The notes beneath the pieces are model-generated. The model made no database searches. It saw nothing but the letters and a program-made list of their open reading frames with translations, and had not been told where the DNA came from. Position numbers and translations under genes: made by a program. Shown here one piece after another: positions 24,663 through 35,837 of a DNA stretch of 64,000 nucleotides. The stretch is from Blastomussa wellsi (lineage: Eukaryota > Cnidaria > Anthozoa > Scleractinia > Plerogyridae): positions 6,556,008 through 6,620,007 of the forward strand of contig OX393569.1 in assembly GCA_947652115.1 (NCBI GenBank). Reading direction: 5' to 3'. How positions within the stretch are numbered: position 1 is the stretch's first letter; every line of letters begins with the position of its first letter.

Positions 24663-27286
24663 CTACTCAACCCAGTCTCTAGGAGAACGCAGAACTTGAA
24701 GAAGTTGCTCTTCTCTGCTGCCTTTTCCGGGGGAGTGCATGTACTCCCAGCGCGCCTCCAGCGGCATAGATATCAAGATACTTTCTACCCGACTACCAGG
24801 GGTGTATAGTCCAAACTTGGTGCCACGTTCATAGACCAGGACGAACTCCACGCATCTGCACGTGAACGAACAAAATTAAATCCAGCATTATATATGTAGC
24901 TATTGATACTATTACATTAAGCGACTTGAAGTCAATATCCATAGTTATTTTGTAGTAGTAGCATTATTTCTGGCCTGATGTATCTACCGTGTATAAATAA
25001 TAAAGATAATGAAGATGATGGTGATGATGATGATGATGATAATGATGAAGTATTACTGCCCCCCTGTATGAGATGCTAGTCCATCGCAGGCCTACTCCCC
25101 CCCCCCCCCCCCGTATCCACCTGTACTATGAGAGTTACGTGTCTAGCCTAAGAACACAACGCAGTCAGTGGCGGATCTATAGGGGAGGGACCCGGGGGCC
25201 ACCCCCACCCCTCATTATGCCCCCCATTTTCGGGGCCCCACCATAATTTAAGGCCCGAGGGGCCGGAAAAGTTTTCGGGCCCCCACCTTAGAAAGAACTC
25301 TGGATCCCCAACTGGCAGTGTCCTGGAGAGGGCTCCAACATCCGGATTCCAGTGCGCTAGCAATTGAGATAGTTCGCAGCTCAAGAGCCTGGAACAGGCT
25401 GTTCTGCAGTCTTCATTTGTCGGGCATAATATTTAGAAACTTCAAATTATCAGCAGCAATTTTCAAAACTACATTTGTTAGGTCCGTTAACATAACGAAC
25501 AAACTGATGCAATTCCCGTGATGCGCACAGTATACTATCGTTAGGCAATAATGAGTCAGAATTTGGAGATCTGAGTGAAATATACCCAATGAAACCCTTC
25601 CCAGTGGGACCCCCTTGCGCTTGGCTTGGTGTAAGATGAGCCCCGCCCTCCCCCTCCCCCCGACACGTTTTAAAATGCTCATCTTTATTATTTACACACG
25701 GTAGATACATCAGGCCAGAAACAATTCTACTACTACAAAATAATTATGAATATTGACTATCTATAATTTAAAATATAATTTTTATCAAACGATGTACAAT
25801 TATGCAAATACTAATATAATTTAGTATGTTCTCAGCTCCGACTATTGCATTTCTAGCTTTTTGATTGGCTAAAAACTCCGACTATGAGCCAATAGTCGGA
25901 GTTTTACGTCATATGGAAAATAGTGCGCCAAGTTTTTATTTTACGCTTTGTAAAATTGTGGAAATAAAAATCGGCGGCAAAACCCGGTTTGAGAATTTAC
26001 TAAAACAATTATTCCATTAATATTCGCCCTTGTTGGATATGAAGTGATTATAACCAACTCGCGCTACGCGCTCGTTGGTTATTTTATCACTTCATATCCA
26101 ACGCGGGCTCATGGAATAATTGTTATATAATAGAGGAAGTAAAAAAATATATCTACATACATAAAAAAATAAAAGAGAAGAAAAATTAATGCCTGTTTTC
26201 CATGAATGCCGTGTCAGTTAACTGAAACGTTTAACATCTGCCGCCTCTGCACCATGATTCAAACATGTCCGAAATTTGTAACTCACCGGCCTCGCCTCAA
26301 CTGCTTCCATTGATATTCCTTATCGGTGAATGCATCGTCTTTGTGTTTTAACACCATAGGAATATAGCTGGGTAGGACTGCGTTAGTTCCATCCTGAACA
26401 AACCGAAAAACTGCTTCCTGTGAGGGTTCTTCGAGATCATCAAAGAAAATACCGCCAACACCACAGCATTCACCTGCATGGAGTCAGATGTAAAGAAAAC
26501 TGATATTAACTTGGAGAGAGACAAATACAGATATATTTATTACTCGATCACATGAGATAATATGTTGACATCAATGTACCAAAAATAGCCACGTACGGAT
26601 CAATTTCAGCAGTACCCATTTCCCTAGGCTAAGTAGGAGAGGAGGGGGGGGGGCATTTATTCAAGTTGTGATCCTGGTTCCTGGGGTGAGGGGGACAAGG
26701 TGTCTCTGAATCGTGCTTTTCAGTTATAGAGCAGGGCAAAGATAGCTATTAATAGAAGCTCGGTACCTCATATATGTTACAGGGACAACCAACTGTGGCA
26801 GAATGCACTTTTTACCCAAATAAATAAAAAATATACCATAATAAAACATTTTACAAGTGTTCTTGAGCATTTCTGATACAAATTGATCTGTTCCTTTTTT
26901 TCCAGCACATGATCCATAATCTTTTCCCAGCCAGCAATTCAAACAAAGAACAAACGCGCAGAAATGGCACTAAAACCGTTGAAATCCGCTCTTCTCAACA
27001 ATACTCAACCCTCGTGGAGCAGTTTCTTCAGTCACCTTTCCGAGTTTCAATCAGCCAGAGCAACAATAGTATTTTTTCAGTGATAACACTCGTGAGAAAA
27101 ATATACTTGAACATTTTGTCAGCCAGGAACATTTGCGCTGGGGAACAGCTAAAGTGAGGAACAGACTTGTTGGGTGACCCTAATTTTACTTGAATGCGTA
27201 AATATTTCAACTAGGTTTGCCATCTCTGTCTGTCGTTCAAAATCTTTTAGCACTGCTACGACTACGTATATATGATATATACGTAG

Positions 27287-27331
<45 letters not shown>

Positions 27332-30300
27332 GTTGATCGACAGTCAGCACTACAAACGTCACAGAAAGTCCTTCAAAACCTCCAGCACTACAAACGTCAC
27401 AGAAAGAAAACAACGATAGAATTCCATTCACCCTCACATTTCACCCTCACAACACAAGCAGTTAAATCCATCATTCTCAAAAACTTTAAATTACTTCAAA
27501 ATGATCCCGACACTAGCAGAATCTTTTCGCAACCTCCATTAATTCCATTTAAACGCGACAAAAACATAGGTAACTTTTTAGTCAGAAGTGCATTCCAAAC
27601 TAGTGATCAACCCGGAACTCTTAAATGCGCTCGCGCACGATGCAAAACATGCCCTTTCATTCACAACGTTGACAAAATATCGGGACCCAAGCGATCTATC
27701 AAAATCACTGATCATTTCACCTGTACCTCAGCCAATGCCATCTACTGTATAACTTGCACTCTTTGCAAAACGTTATACATCGGCGAAACAGGGAGACGAC
27801 TTGGCGACCGATTCCGAGAACACCTTCGTGACATAGAGAAAGACGACAAAAATGCATCGAAACCGGTCGCGAGACACTTCAATCTCCCAAATCATTCTAA
27901 GCAACATATGGCAGTCTGCGGCCTTTCCCTTCACCAAGGAAACACAGAAAGCCGTAAAACTGTAGAACAAAAATTTATTTTTCAAATCGGCACTCTTAAT
28001 CCTCACGGTGTCAACGAACGCTTTTCATTCAACTAATTTATTCCGAAGTTTTCACGTTACCAGGCACCAGCCAATAGCGAAGCTCCAACTTTCTGTATAT
28101 AAAAAAACACGACACACAATTCCTTGATTCGCTCCGACGAAGGGCTAACGCTCGAAACGTCAGCTCTTGAATCTCTTTACGGTGGCCAATTGACATTATC
28201 AACCCAGTTGATATATACGTAGTCGGCGAAAGGACAGTGAATCATCAATGGAGGAATCCTTGTTTACAATATTTGCCTCATTAGCATAAGCGATTCAGTT
28301 TCTGATGGGGCTACAAAAAAATAAGTTCTGAATATTCAAAGTTCATAGCACGATTAACTCTGCCAATGAATTTCTGCTCGATGTATTGAATTTTTTTTTT
28401 GTCAAACGCGGGTTTAAAAACTCAAAATTTTACAAAGAATGTATAAGCTCATTAGCACTTTTGCCACCCAGAAATTTTGGAGTTTTTGAAAGACAATTTC
28501 TCCTTGAATATTACACGCAAAGAGCTAAAATTTTACCATATGCTAAATTTCACTAGCTCTTTAACTGTTTGGAGTCCATTCCTATCTAACATGTTGCCTT
28601 CTGTAGGCCAAGCCGTATGCTAATGAGAAAAAAGGTAAAATATGACGTGAGCATGATCTTCCTTCATTTTAAGTCATCAAAGAAAAAATAAAGTAAAGCT
28701 TCATTTTACCGATGTTTCGTGCATTCGTAACTCTGACTCGTTCCCAGTCGTCTCTTATGAGAAAAAATAGCGGGCGCGGGGAATGATGGGAAGGAGACAG
28801 AACGCGAAATGGCAAGACGCGAAGGATGATGGGAAGGTTTCTGCCTCCTTTCCATCATTCCCCGCGCCTGCTATTTTTTCTCATAGGAGACGACTGGGGA
28901 CGAGTCATTTCATAACTGCCGTAAGTTAAGCTGCCGCACTGCTCTCGGATCTAGAACATGGTTTCCTTATGTCCTATAAGAAAATAGTGCACTTTTGAGG
29001 TTTAGAAAAGAAGCTGAATACCAGTAGAAGCTTTTCAAGAACTCGAGCTCGAACGTCTTTGGATAGTGGAAATAAAGAATTCAATTGAATTGCGCGTGCA
29101 TTATTTTGATATACAACATGGAAAACATTCATTTCGTTTTAGTTATCGTAGACAAGTACGCCCAAAATTACAAGTGAGCTTTTTGACAATATTAAAACGC
29201 TGTGGAAATTTTCAAACATAAAGTATACAAGCATCCTTATTTGTCGGACTTACCTCTATGCTTCACAAAAAAATAGTCATCGCACCATTTCTTGAATTTT
29301 GGATAATAGGACGGATCATGCCTATCACAACAGTCCTTTAAAGTCTTATGAAAATGCTTTATATCCTGGGTTTGAACAAAGAAAATATTAACAACATTAC
29401 TCCCTTTTATTAAAACCTCTGACCAAACCCAAACGCGTTTGATTGCACTATCAACGCAAGTATAAGATTTCAATTATGACAAAATTAAAAAAATTCGCTG
29501 TCATGGGTAAAATGACTTCAGGTTTATGTGAAAAGACTTTTTTACGTTAGGAATTGGGGAGGGGGGGGGGGCATTTGCCCAAAAAATTCGCCCAAGTTGC
29601 CTTGCCCAGGCGAGTTAAAGGGGATAAGATGAGATAACTTTATTTATACGCGGTATTTCCGTCAGCTTATTTATGGTAATCAACTAACTACCTATCTTCC
29701 TAGCTACAAAAAAAGGTATAAATTATAAAAGAATAAAAACTGCTTTTCATGGAGGCCGTGTTCGAAAATTATACTTAAATATTTCGCTTAATAATTATAA
29801 TAAACATTTACTTAAAACTGTGGCGACTTCGTTCTGTCTTAAACTCGCTTGAAGTGCTCCTATGATGAAATTTGGATATCTCCAAACTAAGCCATTTGAA
29901 AGCATTAAACAGTAGTCTGTATGAGAAGAAAATTGCCGCTTACTTTTTTGAAATATCTTTTTTCGTTACAGAGATATTCACATTTTTAAAATATGCAAAT
30001 TAGCTGTGTAATGACGTCATAGACTAAACAAAATTTTAATCAAGTAAATGAAGTAAAAATATCTCACCCAGTTTGTATCAGAAATGTTTGATTCCTTCTA
30101 TGACTCTACTAGGTGAGTTGTACAATATGTGATTAACAATTATGTTACCATGGCAACATACTGGGTCCCAGCACTCCCCAATCTTAAAGACTATTCTGGC
30201 CGTTTTTGGCCGTCAATTTTGATATTTCTCAATGCCTCCGGATCTACATAATTTTGCAAGCATATTTATGTGTTAGGTAGGTTCTTTGGCCTGGTTTAAT

Positions 30301-32908
30301 TTTTCTGGGCTAAAAATCACTTAAATGATATCTCTGGAACTACTACAGATATTTGAAAACGGAAAACGGCATTTTTTATCTCACATGAAGCACTGCACGA
30401 TTCCCTTCAAAAAGCAAGGTGTAAAAATTTGATCACAGTAGCACTTTAAGGAAGTCGCTTGTCTTAATTCTGTGGCTCAGTCATCATGGACGAAGTCAAC
30501 TTACAAAGCTCAGGAAACCTTGAAATAATTTTTTACCAAGGAAGAAAAGACATCAAAGATGTAACAATAAGCTGAGAAGAAACAAGGGTGGCTTTGAATG
30601 AGAAAACTTGAGAAGGATTATAATTGACAAATTTGAAAACTTTCAAAATGTGTCTTTACCAATTAACCCACGTTACCTCTTCATTGAGATAATTAGGAGT
30701 AAGATCAACCCCTCCGCCAAACCAACTGTGTATTTTTCCACTTTCGTCTTTGACCTCAAAGTAACGATAGTTGAAATGAAGGGTGGGTACGAATGGATTG
30801 CGAGGATGAATGATTGAGCTTATCGCAGCTACAAAGATTGGCAGGTTATTTCCTTTTAGGTCGTGACACGTGCTTCTCATCTGATCTGCAGCTGCCTGAG
30901 GCAGATTGCCGTAAATAACAGAAATATTAACACCAGCTTTCTCAAATACGTTTCCTGCAACATAAAACATAAAACCGGCACGTTAAGGTCCAATTACACA
31001 CTGCACGATACAAATGCAAAGGCGCGTGGAGGATGGCATGGTAGCGTGGCTGAGCGCACAGGCGTACGGGCAATTTTTTGCGGGGGGGGGGGGGGGGGGG
31101 CGGGGGCGGAGGGTTTGAACCATTTGCCCAAAAAATTCTCCCAAGTTGCCTTGCCCACATTTCTCTTACTGCCTAAAAAATCTGATTGTCGAAGCTTTTT
31201 GGGGGGGGAGGCTCCGGCTCCGCCCCCCTACCGCCTTCGTTTGAGCCTAGTGCCCCATCAAGGAGGAGGACTTCTACTCCTACCTTATGGGATGCTAGTC
31301 TATCGCAGGGGGTACCCGCCCCAGCACCGGTGGCGTGGGTGCAGAGGGGCACTATCAGAATAAACTGTGTTGCCTAAGAACTCTGGAGATGACCATGCCA
31401 GGGGACATCCCGGAAAAAACGCACCACGCACGCGCATGACACCACGATTTCTCGAGGTTTTCTTGAGGTGGTCATCGTCAGAAAGGGAGGCCATGATAAA
31501 TCGGTGGCATAATTTTAGTGTAAACGTGCGAACTTACGAGCTTCTAGCAAAAATTGAAGGCAACATTAGGAAGATAAACAAAAAACAAATAAACATAAAA
31601 CAATCTACCCAACCTTAAATATTCAGGGATTTCCTTAAAAATTGCCAAAATGTTCACAGTCTCTCTTTTTCCCGCATTCTCGTCCCCATATCCCTTGTCG
31701 CTTCTCTTAGCCGGCGAGGGCCTTGGCCTTCGTTTCTACAACCAGTTGCATAAGTAGTTGAGACATCCTACCTTAACGAGAGAAGACTCTTCACCGCGCT
31801 ATTGCTTGTAATCTCTCTCCCCTCCTCCCCTTCCCAATGTTGCTAGCTATGCAATATGACGTACAAAACTTAGATGGACAACATTGAAACGGGGAAAGGG
31901 GTGCAAAATGTTCTTCTCTGACAAACTGGCAATTTGCGAACCATAGAAGTAAGAAAAGCCTTTTTTGGCACTAACTGTCTCAACATTTTTGCAACTGGTT
32001 GTAGTGCCAAGGCCCCGCCGGCTAAGAGAAGCCAAAAGGGCTATGGGGATGAGAATCGTTATCCGCAGTGTCGGCCAGGGATCGAACCAGGACCGCTCGA
32101 TTCCGATCCCAGCGTCGTGATTTTTTTAGGCGACGGTCAAGGTGCGAGTGAATAAAAGGACGGGAAAGGACAAAACAACGCGTTCTTTCTCTCACTCGCC
32201 ATTTTCCACTCGCATTCTTCGCGCTATAAATCCCTTTTTTCGAGCTGTTCTCCAACTAACACTACAGAACGCCTGGAGTTAGCCTGCAGACAAGCTCACC
32301 CGTGGGTCACACAGGTGAACGACGGGACGCATTCGGGTGACCACGTACCAGTTGATAGCAAAATCCCGCCTCCGAGACGGGAATGACCCCACGGTTTTCG
32401 TCCCTGAAGTTGCTAAGTAACGTGACGTGCTTGCCCGCACAAACGTGTCCCCCGACTCCCGCACCAAATATGAACCTGCTCGCAGGCTACCTGCAACAGG
32501 CTACAAGGTAAGGGTTCGACTCGGTCACTAATGTTACGTTTAACCAGCTTCCTAAGAACTCTTACCATCCTGCAGAACACAGCTTACACCACCTCCACCT
32601 TTCTCTCGTGTCCAACGATCTACACGAAATTCTTTTCCATCGATTGCAGCGAGTTTCCTACAAACATCGGCCTGCACGCCAAGAATCATCACTTCCATCT
32701 TGCTTTTCATGTCGTCCATGTTGCTCTCTAACCTGTGAACTTCTGTCAACGGTTCCGCCATAAACGTCGAGGGGTCCACTTTCCTCTCGCTCGCAGTAAC
32801 GAATGAAAATCCAAACGCTGTCCCTAAACCCACAGCTGACGCTCCAAAACCGACAAGAAGACTTGTTTTACGTGTGCTTATGGCACGGACAATGCGAAGG
32901 CAAGCCAT
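24663..32908 (-). CDS. CPOX: Coproporphyrinogen-III oxidase, copy A
   Basis: This oxygen-dependent enzyme converts coproporphyrinogen III to protoporphyrinogen IX in haem synthesis, in the mitochondrial intermembrane space. The five coding exons (minus) are 32908-32566, 30954-30677, 29365-29254, 26473-26287 and 24855-24663. All have GT/AG borders and join to 370 residues. The N-terminus has a basic, hydrophobic mitochondrial presequence. The core has the conserved HPRNP...HFNYRYFEV stretch, WFGGG-x-DLTP (catalytic-site Asp198), [10 protein letters not shown] and GGIFFDDL. Intron positions and phases equal those of copy B. Relative to copy B and the human enzyme it differs at usually constant sites: Asn after DLTP, Cys in the GECCGVGG stretch where Arg is usual, and Cys for Tyr before VEF at the start of exon 5. 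It may have altered activity, but no stop or frameshift is present. Its introns hold a Penelope-like fragment and foldback repeats. Confidence 0.92.
24931..25760. repeat. Large inverted repeat in CPOX-A intron 4
   Basis: Arms at about 24931-25006 and 25681-25760 are inverted copies with about 90% identity by eye, for example TCTGGCCTGATGTATCTACC and its complement. Between them lie a GAT microsatellite (25014-25049), a C-run (about 25097-25112) and a G/C-rich segment starting AGTGGCGGATCTATAGGGGA. It may be a composite transposon or an inverted duplication. Confidence 0.7.
25014..25049. repeat. GAT/GATG microsatellite
   Basis: A run of GAT triplets with a few substitutions in intron 4 of CPOX-A. 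It is a simple repeat. Confidence 0.9.
26003..26126. repeat. Foldback element in CPOX-A intron 4
   Basis: The two arms (AACAATTATTCCAT...GTTGGATATGAAGTGAT and ATCACTTCATATCCAAC...ATGGAATAATTGTT) are inverted copies of about 54 bases with a short G/C-rich centre (CTCGCGCTACGCGCTCG). It is a compact hairpin MITE. A separate small palindrome with CTCCGACTAT lies just upstream at 25835-25906. Confidence 0.8.
27311..28036 (+). pseudogene. Penelope-like GIY-YIG endonuclease remnant
   Basis: The open frame (about 240 codons, no ATG at its left edge) ends in a GIY-YIG nuclease domain. It has paired cysteines ([11 protein letters not shown], then [16 protein letters not shown]) followed by [12 protein letters not shown] and a His-Phe-Asn-x-Pro region. 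In Penelope-like retroelements this domain nicks the target site. The reverse transcriptase normally found upstream is absent, so the fragment cannot move by itself. The frame is still intact to the stop codon, which suggests a fairly recent insertion. Confidence 0.8.
28122..28172 (+). ncRNA. Hammerhead-ribozyme-like motif in Penelope end
   Basis: The order of parts matches a type I hammerhead. A stem I strand (GATTC, GCT) is followed by CCGACGA, a small stem II hairpin (GGGC-TAAC-GCTC), GAAAC, GTC, and the other stem I strand (AGC ... GAATC). The core should read CUGANGA, and here the U is a C, which would weaken or abolish cleavage. Hammerhead motifs are established in Penelope-like terminal repeats. 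The fold here is my hand reading. Confidence 0.45.
28735..28906. mobile_element. 172-bp foldback MITE in CPOX-A intron 3
   Basis: Left arm GACTCGTTCCCAGTCGTCTC... and right arm ...GAGACGACTGGGGACGAGTC are inverted repeats of about 60 bases. Both also contain AAAAAATAGC and the GGAATGATGG block. The loop is about 50 bases. No protein is encoded. Confidence 0.8.
31060..31380. repeat. G-rich repeat insertion in CPOX-A intron 1
   Basis: A long G-run (31081-31100) is followed by a segment with GCCCAAAAAATTCTCCCAAG (also seen at about 29575 next to another G-run). Then come a second G-run and a block with GGGATGCTAGTCTATCGCAG, which recurs near 25070. This is a dispersed repeat. The long ORF across it is a low-complexity artefact. 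Confidence 0.6.
32066..32110 (-). repeat. tRNA-like fragment in CPOX-A intron 1
   Basis: On the minus strand a B-box-like GGTTCGATCCCTGG follows an anticodon-stem-like stretch. No complete tRNA fold is visible, so it is probably a SINE or tRNA remnant. Confidence 0.4.
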
Positions 32909-33787
32909 TCTTAGTGTGAATTAGAAAAGTGTAAAGACTGATTTGATTTTACCTTTGGCATGACAATTGAGAAATTACAATGCATAACCAAAAGGGATAG
33001 TCAAGAGGCTACGCTTCAATTCAGCGTGTTCAAAATAACGGATCAGCCAAACGCGAGCACCGCTGTTAAGTCAGTACAGAAAAGACCGAGGGCCGATATT
33101 ATATATCACAGCACGGTTCCCAGCAGGTTTAATAGTAAATATGAGATTTATTTCATGTTGTTATAATTGGTAAAGAAAAACTTTAAGCCGGTCCAATACC
33201 TTGAAAAAATATTGGACGGACAATAAAGCACCTTGATAGGTTGTTATTGGCCCTTTCAGTTTTCTTAGTGGTTGTGTAATAAAATGTTCTTCAGTCTGCA
33301 CACTAGCACTTTGCACCTCAAGGAAAAAACACTTTCTATCGACTCGAGAAACTTAACTTCTTTGGTATTAAGGGAAAACCGCAAAAAACGCACAAAATTT
33401 ACCGACCCGCCAAACAAGATTCTTTGTTTTATCAACGAGTAGTTGTTACTAAGACATTGTCAGCAATTTTGGTGACGTCAATTATCAATCAGTTAATCTG
33501 ATATTTGCCCCTGTAATTAAATTTATAAACATTTTTTAATGCGAGAGCCCTCAGTTAACAAACCCTTGATGGAGAGAGCCTCTGCTAAAATTCAAAATAG
33601 AAGTGCAATCTTCATTCGCGAAAGTCAGCGTTTTGGTTCGCTGCTTTTGTTCGACAGCATGCAATTTTTGTTCACGCGAACAAGAAATTTTGACGTTAAA
33701 GGCAAAATGATTCACCATATACGTCCAGGTTTCATCGATGAAATGGTTAATGCCAACGCACCCGAGTGTATTATATTGACTTGCATA

Positions 33788-34027
33788 GAGCGGGGTTTTT
33801 TTTTCACTGCAATTTTCACTGCGTTTACTTTGGTTTTGCATTACTTCGCTTCGCGATTGGCTTAAAAAACTCGCGCCACTTTTTCAACCAATCAGGAGTA
33901 AAACCAAGACTAATCATGCCTTGCGCGTTCACGTTTTCCCGCGCTTTAAATCAGCTGCGTGTAAATTACTTCGAATTTTGATTGGGTCACTGGATTGGTT
34001 TTACGATACTCAATATGAAACTCGCTC
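33788..34027. mobile_element. GAGCG-ended MITE, second copy
   Basis: It starts GAGCGGGGTTTTTTTTTCAC after TA (33786-33787) and ends GAAACTCGCTC. The right target base pair has changed (TG). Its interior (CTTTGGTTTTGCATTAC, CGCGCCACTTTTTC, AACCAATCAGGAGTAAAACC) matches the copy in the Kv intron at 7524-7754. Confidence 0.7.
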
Positions 34028-34290
34028 TGTGCATACTCGGAGAAGTGCAGTGCTTCTCTTTGCCCTTCTGGCTAGAGAGTTTTCTTTCACATGATACAAG
34101 CAACATAAAGAAAGTCTAGCTTTAATACTTTAACCACAGTTATTGAAAACAGTGCATGTAGCAGTCTCCAAGATATCAGCATTTATAATGGTCGATGCCA
34201 ATTTAATGGCTAATCATTTATTTCTGTTTAACTTACTTTCTTTTAAATCAACATTGAAATGGCATCAACGGAAACTCGGAAAAAATCCGA

Positions 34291-34362
34291 GTCCCAGTTG
34301 GGATTTGAACCCACGACCCTCCGTGATCTAGTCGGATGCTCTAACCACTGAGCTACTGGAGA
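34291..34362 (-). repeat. tRNA-derived SINE head / tRNA pseudogene
   Basis: The minus strand reads like a tRNA: TAGCTCAGTGGTTAGAGCA (D arm, A box) and GGGTTCAAATCCCA (T arm, B box). The anticodon stem has a mismatch, the loop would give AGA (serine) without the long variable arm that tRNA-Ser needs, and the acceptor stem pairs poorly. It continues into a hairpin (ACTCGGAAAAAATCCGAGT), as in a SINE body. I call it a SINE and not a functional tRNA. Confidence 0.6.
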
Positions 34363-34997
34363 CTCTATGGCGAGCAAGGGTCAAATGTCCCTCTTTTCTA
34401 TTCTAATTGCTCCAATCATATCAAAATGCTGTAAATTTAATATACAGAAGCCACTTCACTAGCGCATTTTAATTTGCATTTATTTGTCTTCATTCTTGAA
34501 GTTTAGAAAGGCTTAAAACTTCACACGTATGCTACAGAAACACTTCTACTTCACTTCAGTTCTTTTAGTTTATTGTAATTTTTGCTTCCATCAGGATTCT
34601 TTTGATTCTAATTGTCAGAGATTCTTGGTCATAAAAAAAATAAACGGGAAACTTAAAGTCTAGCTTTGATACTTCTTTCAAAATTATTTCAGCGAAGGAA
34701 CCGTGAACACTGAGATAACAGTCATAAAAGCATTTATAATACGTAACATAAATATGTTGATCTTTCATTTCTAACTTTGCATCTGACCATAGTTAGTAGA
34801 AGATGTACATCCAAAACTTAAATAACAAAATTAATTGGACCCACTAGTCTAAACATTTTGTAATGAGGGTACTACTTGAATGAATGCCCCTTTTAAAAGC
34901 AGTATTTTCTTATTAATTAAGTCTTTACTATCTAAAATACCATCATAAGATTGCATTGGATGTTTTATATCAAACACAAGAAGATAGTTGATAATAC

Positions 34998-35005
34998 ATG
35001 AATAG

Positions 35006-35048
<43 letters not shown>

Positions 35049-35250
35049 AAGTATAACAATATAATTTGGTTTTATCAACTGGGTTGACAATGTCAATTGG
35101 CCACCGTAAAGAGATGCAAAAGTTGACGTTTCGAGCGTTAGCCCTTCGTCGGAGCGAATCCGACGAAGGGCTAATGCTCGAAACGTCAGCAATTGAATCT
35201 CTTTCCGTTGGCAATTGACATTATCAACCCAGTTGATAAAACCAAATTAT
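34998..35250. mobile_element. Penelope-like ends in inverted arrangement
   Basis: The element is flanked by the 14-base direct repeat ATAGTTGATAATAC (34984-34997 and 35251-35264). It has the AGGGGGTAAGTTTCTAAAGA segment and then two facing copies of the terminal repeat (about 35060-35155 and 35156-35245), each with the hammerhead-like core. The two copies form a long hairpin around GTCGGAGCGAATCCGAC. No coding sequence is present. Confidence 0.7.
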
Positions 35251-35837
35251 ATAGTTGATAATACGATGCGCAGCGAAGTACATTCATTTCATGATAGAAA
35301 GAATTGGACAAGGCTCATTTTCAAACTAGCCCAGTTTGCCGGACTGGTACCCATTTATACACACGGTGGAGACAGCCACTGCGAGAGTAAAGAGTGTATA
35401 CGGTTATAAGTAATAATTTAGGAGTGTCCTATACTGAATTATTCAGCTAATCGGCTCTAGCTCTTTGAGGCTATGTTCATAGTAGGCTGGAAAAAAATTG
35501 GCAAACGGCGCCTTCACTGTTTCCTACACCACATGCATGCCGCTTCCCGCCTCAACAGAAATGCGTTTAAATGTGCTGTCCATACTAACACACTTAGCCG
35601 ACACTTTTGAATTTATCCACTCTGAGAGCATTTTGAAAACGTCCCTTTTTCGGTAGCCGAAATCACGTTTTAGTGCAGACAAAAGGCCAATCCGAAGGAA
35701 AAAAGTTGTGTTTTGAGATCTATCCGGCTAAGTGTGGGCATTGCCTGAAATTTTAAATGGCTGACAAAAAAGAGAGGAGAATGATTTTAAATTTCTACCT
35801 TTGTAAGTATTGTCAAAGAGTCATGCTATAAGCAGGC

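Larger units (their letters stand above)
27287..28208 (+). mobile_element. Penelope-like element fragment in CPOX-A intron 3
   Basis: The fragment is bounded by a 14-bp direct repeat TGATATATACGTAG (27273-27286 and 28209-28222). It starts with a terminal segment (AGGGGGTAAGTTTCTAAAGA) that recurs at about 35002. It then runs directly into the C-terminal GIY-YIG endonuclease and ends in a terminal repeat (GGCCAATTGACATTATCAAC) shared with the elements near 35.0 and 42.5 kb. The reverse transcriptase region is missing, so it is non-autonomous. It lies antisense to CPOX-A. Confidence 0.82.
32909..35837. other. Spacer between the two CPOX copies
   Basis: This holds the CPOX-A promoter (right of 32908) and the CPOX-B 3' UTR (left of 35838). 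I see a TA-flanked MITE (33788-34027), a tRNA-like SINE (34291-34362) and a Penelope-end hairpin (34998-35250). No gene was recognised. A fragment at 35330-35404 (ACTGGTACCCATTTATACAC, CTGCGAGAGTAAAG) looks like another dispersed repeat. Confidence 0.5.

Noticed and set aside
30863..31363. 166-codon ORF with Gly/Ala/Pro runs
   Set aside because: The runs come from G-tracts of an inserted repeat, and its start overlaps CPOX-A exon 2 in antisense.
34291..34362. Functional tRNA gene
   Set aside because: Mismatched anticodon and acceptor stems, a serine-type anticodon without the long variable arm, and a SINE-like hairpin downstream.
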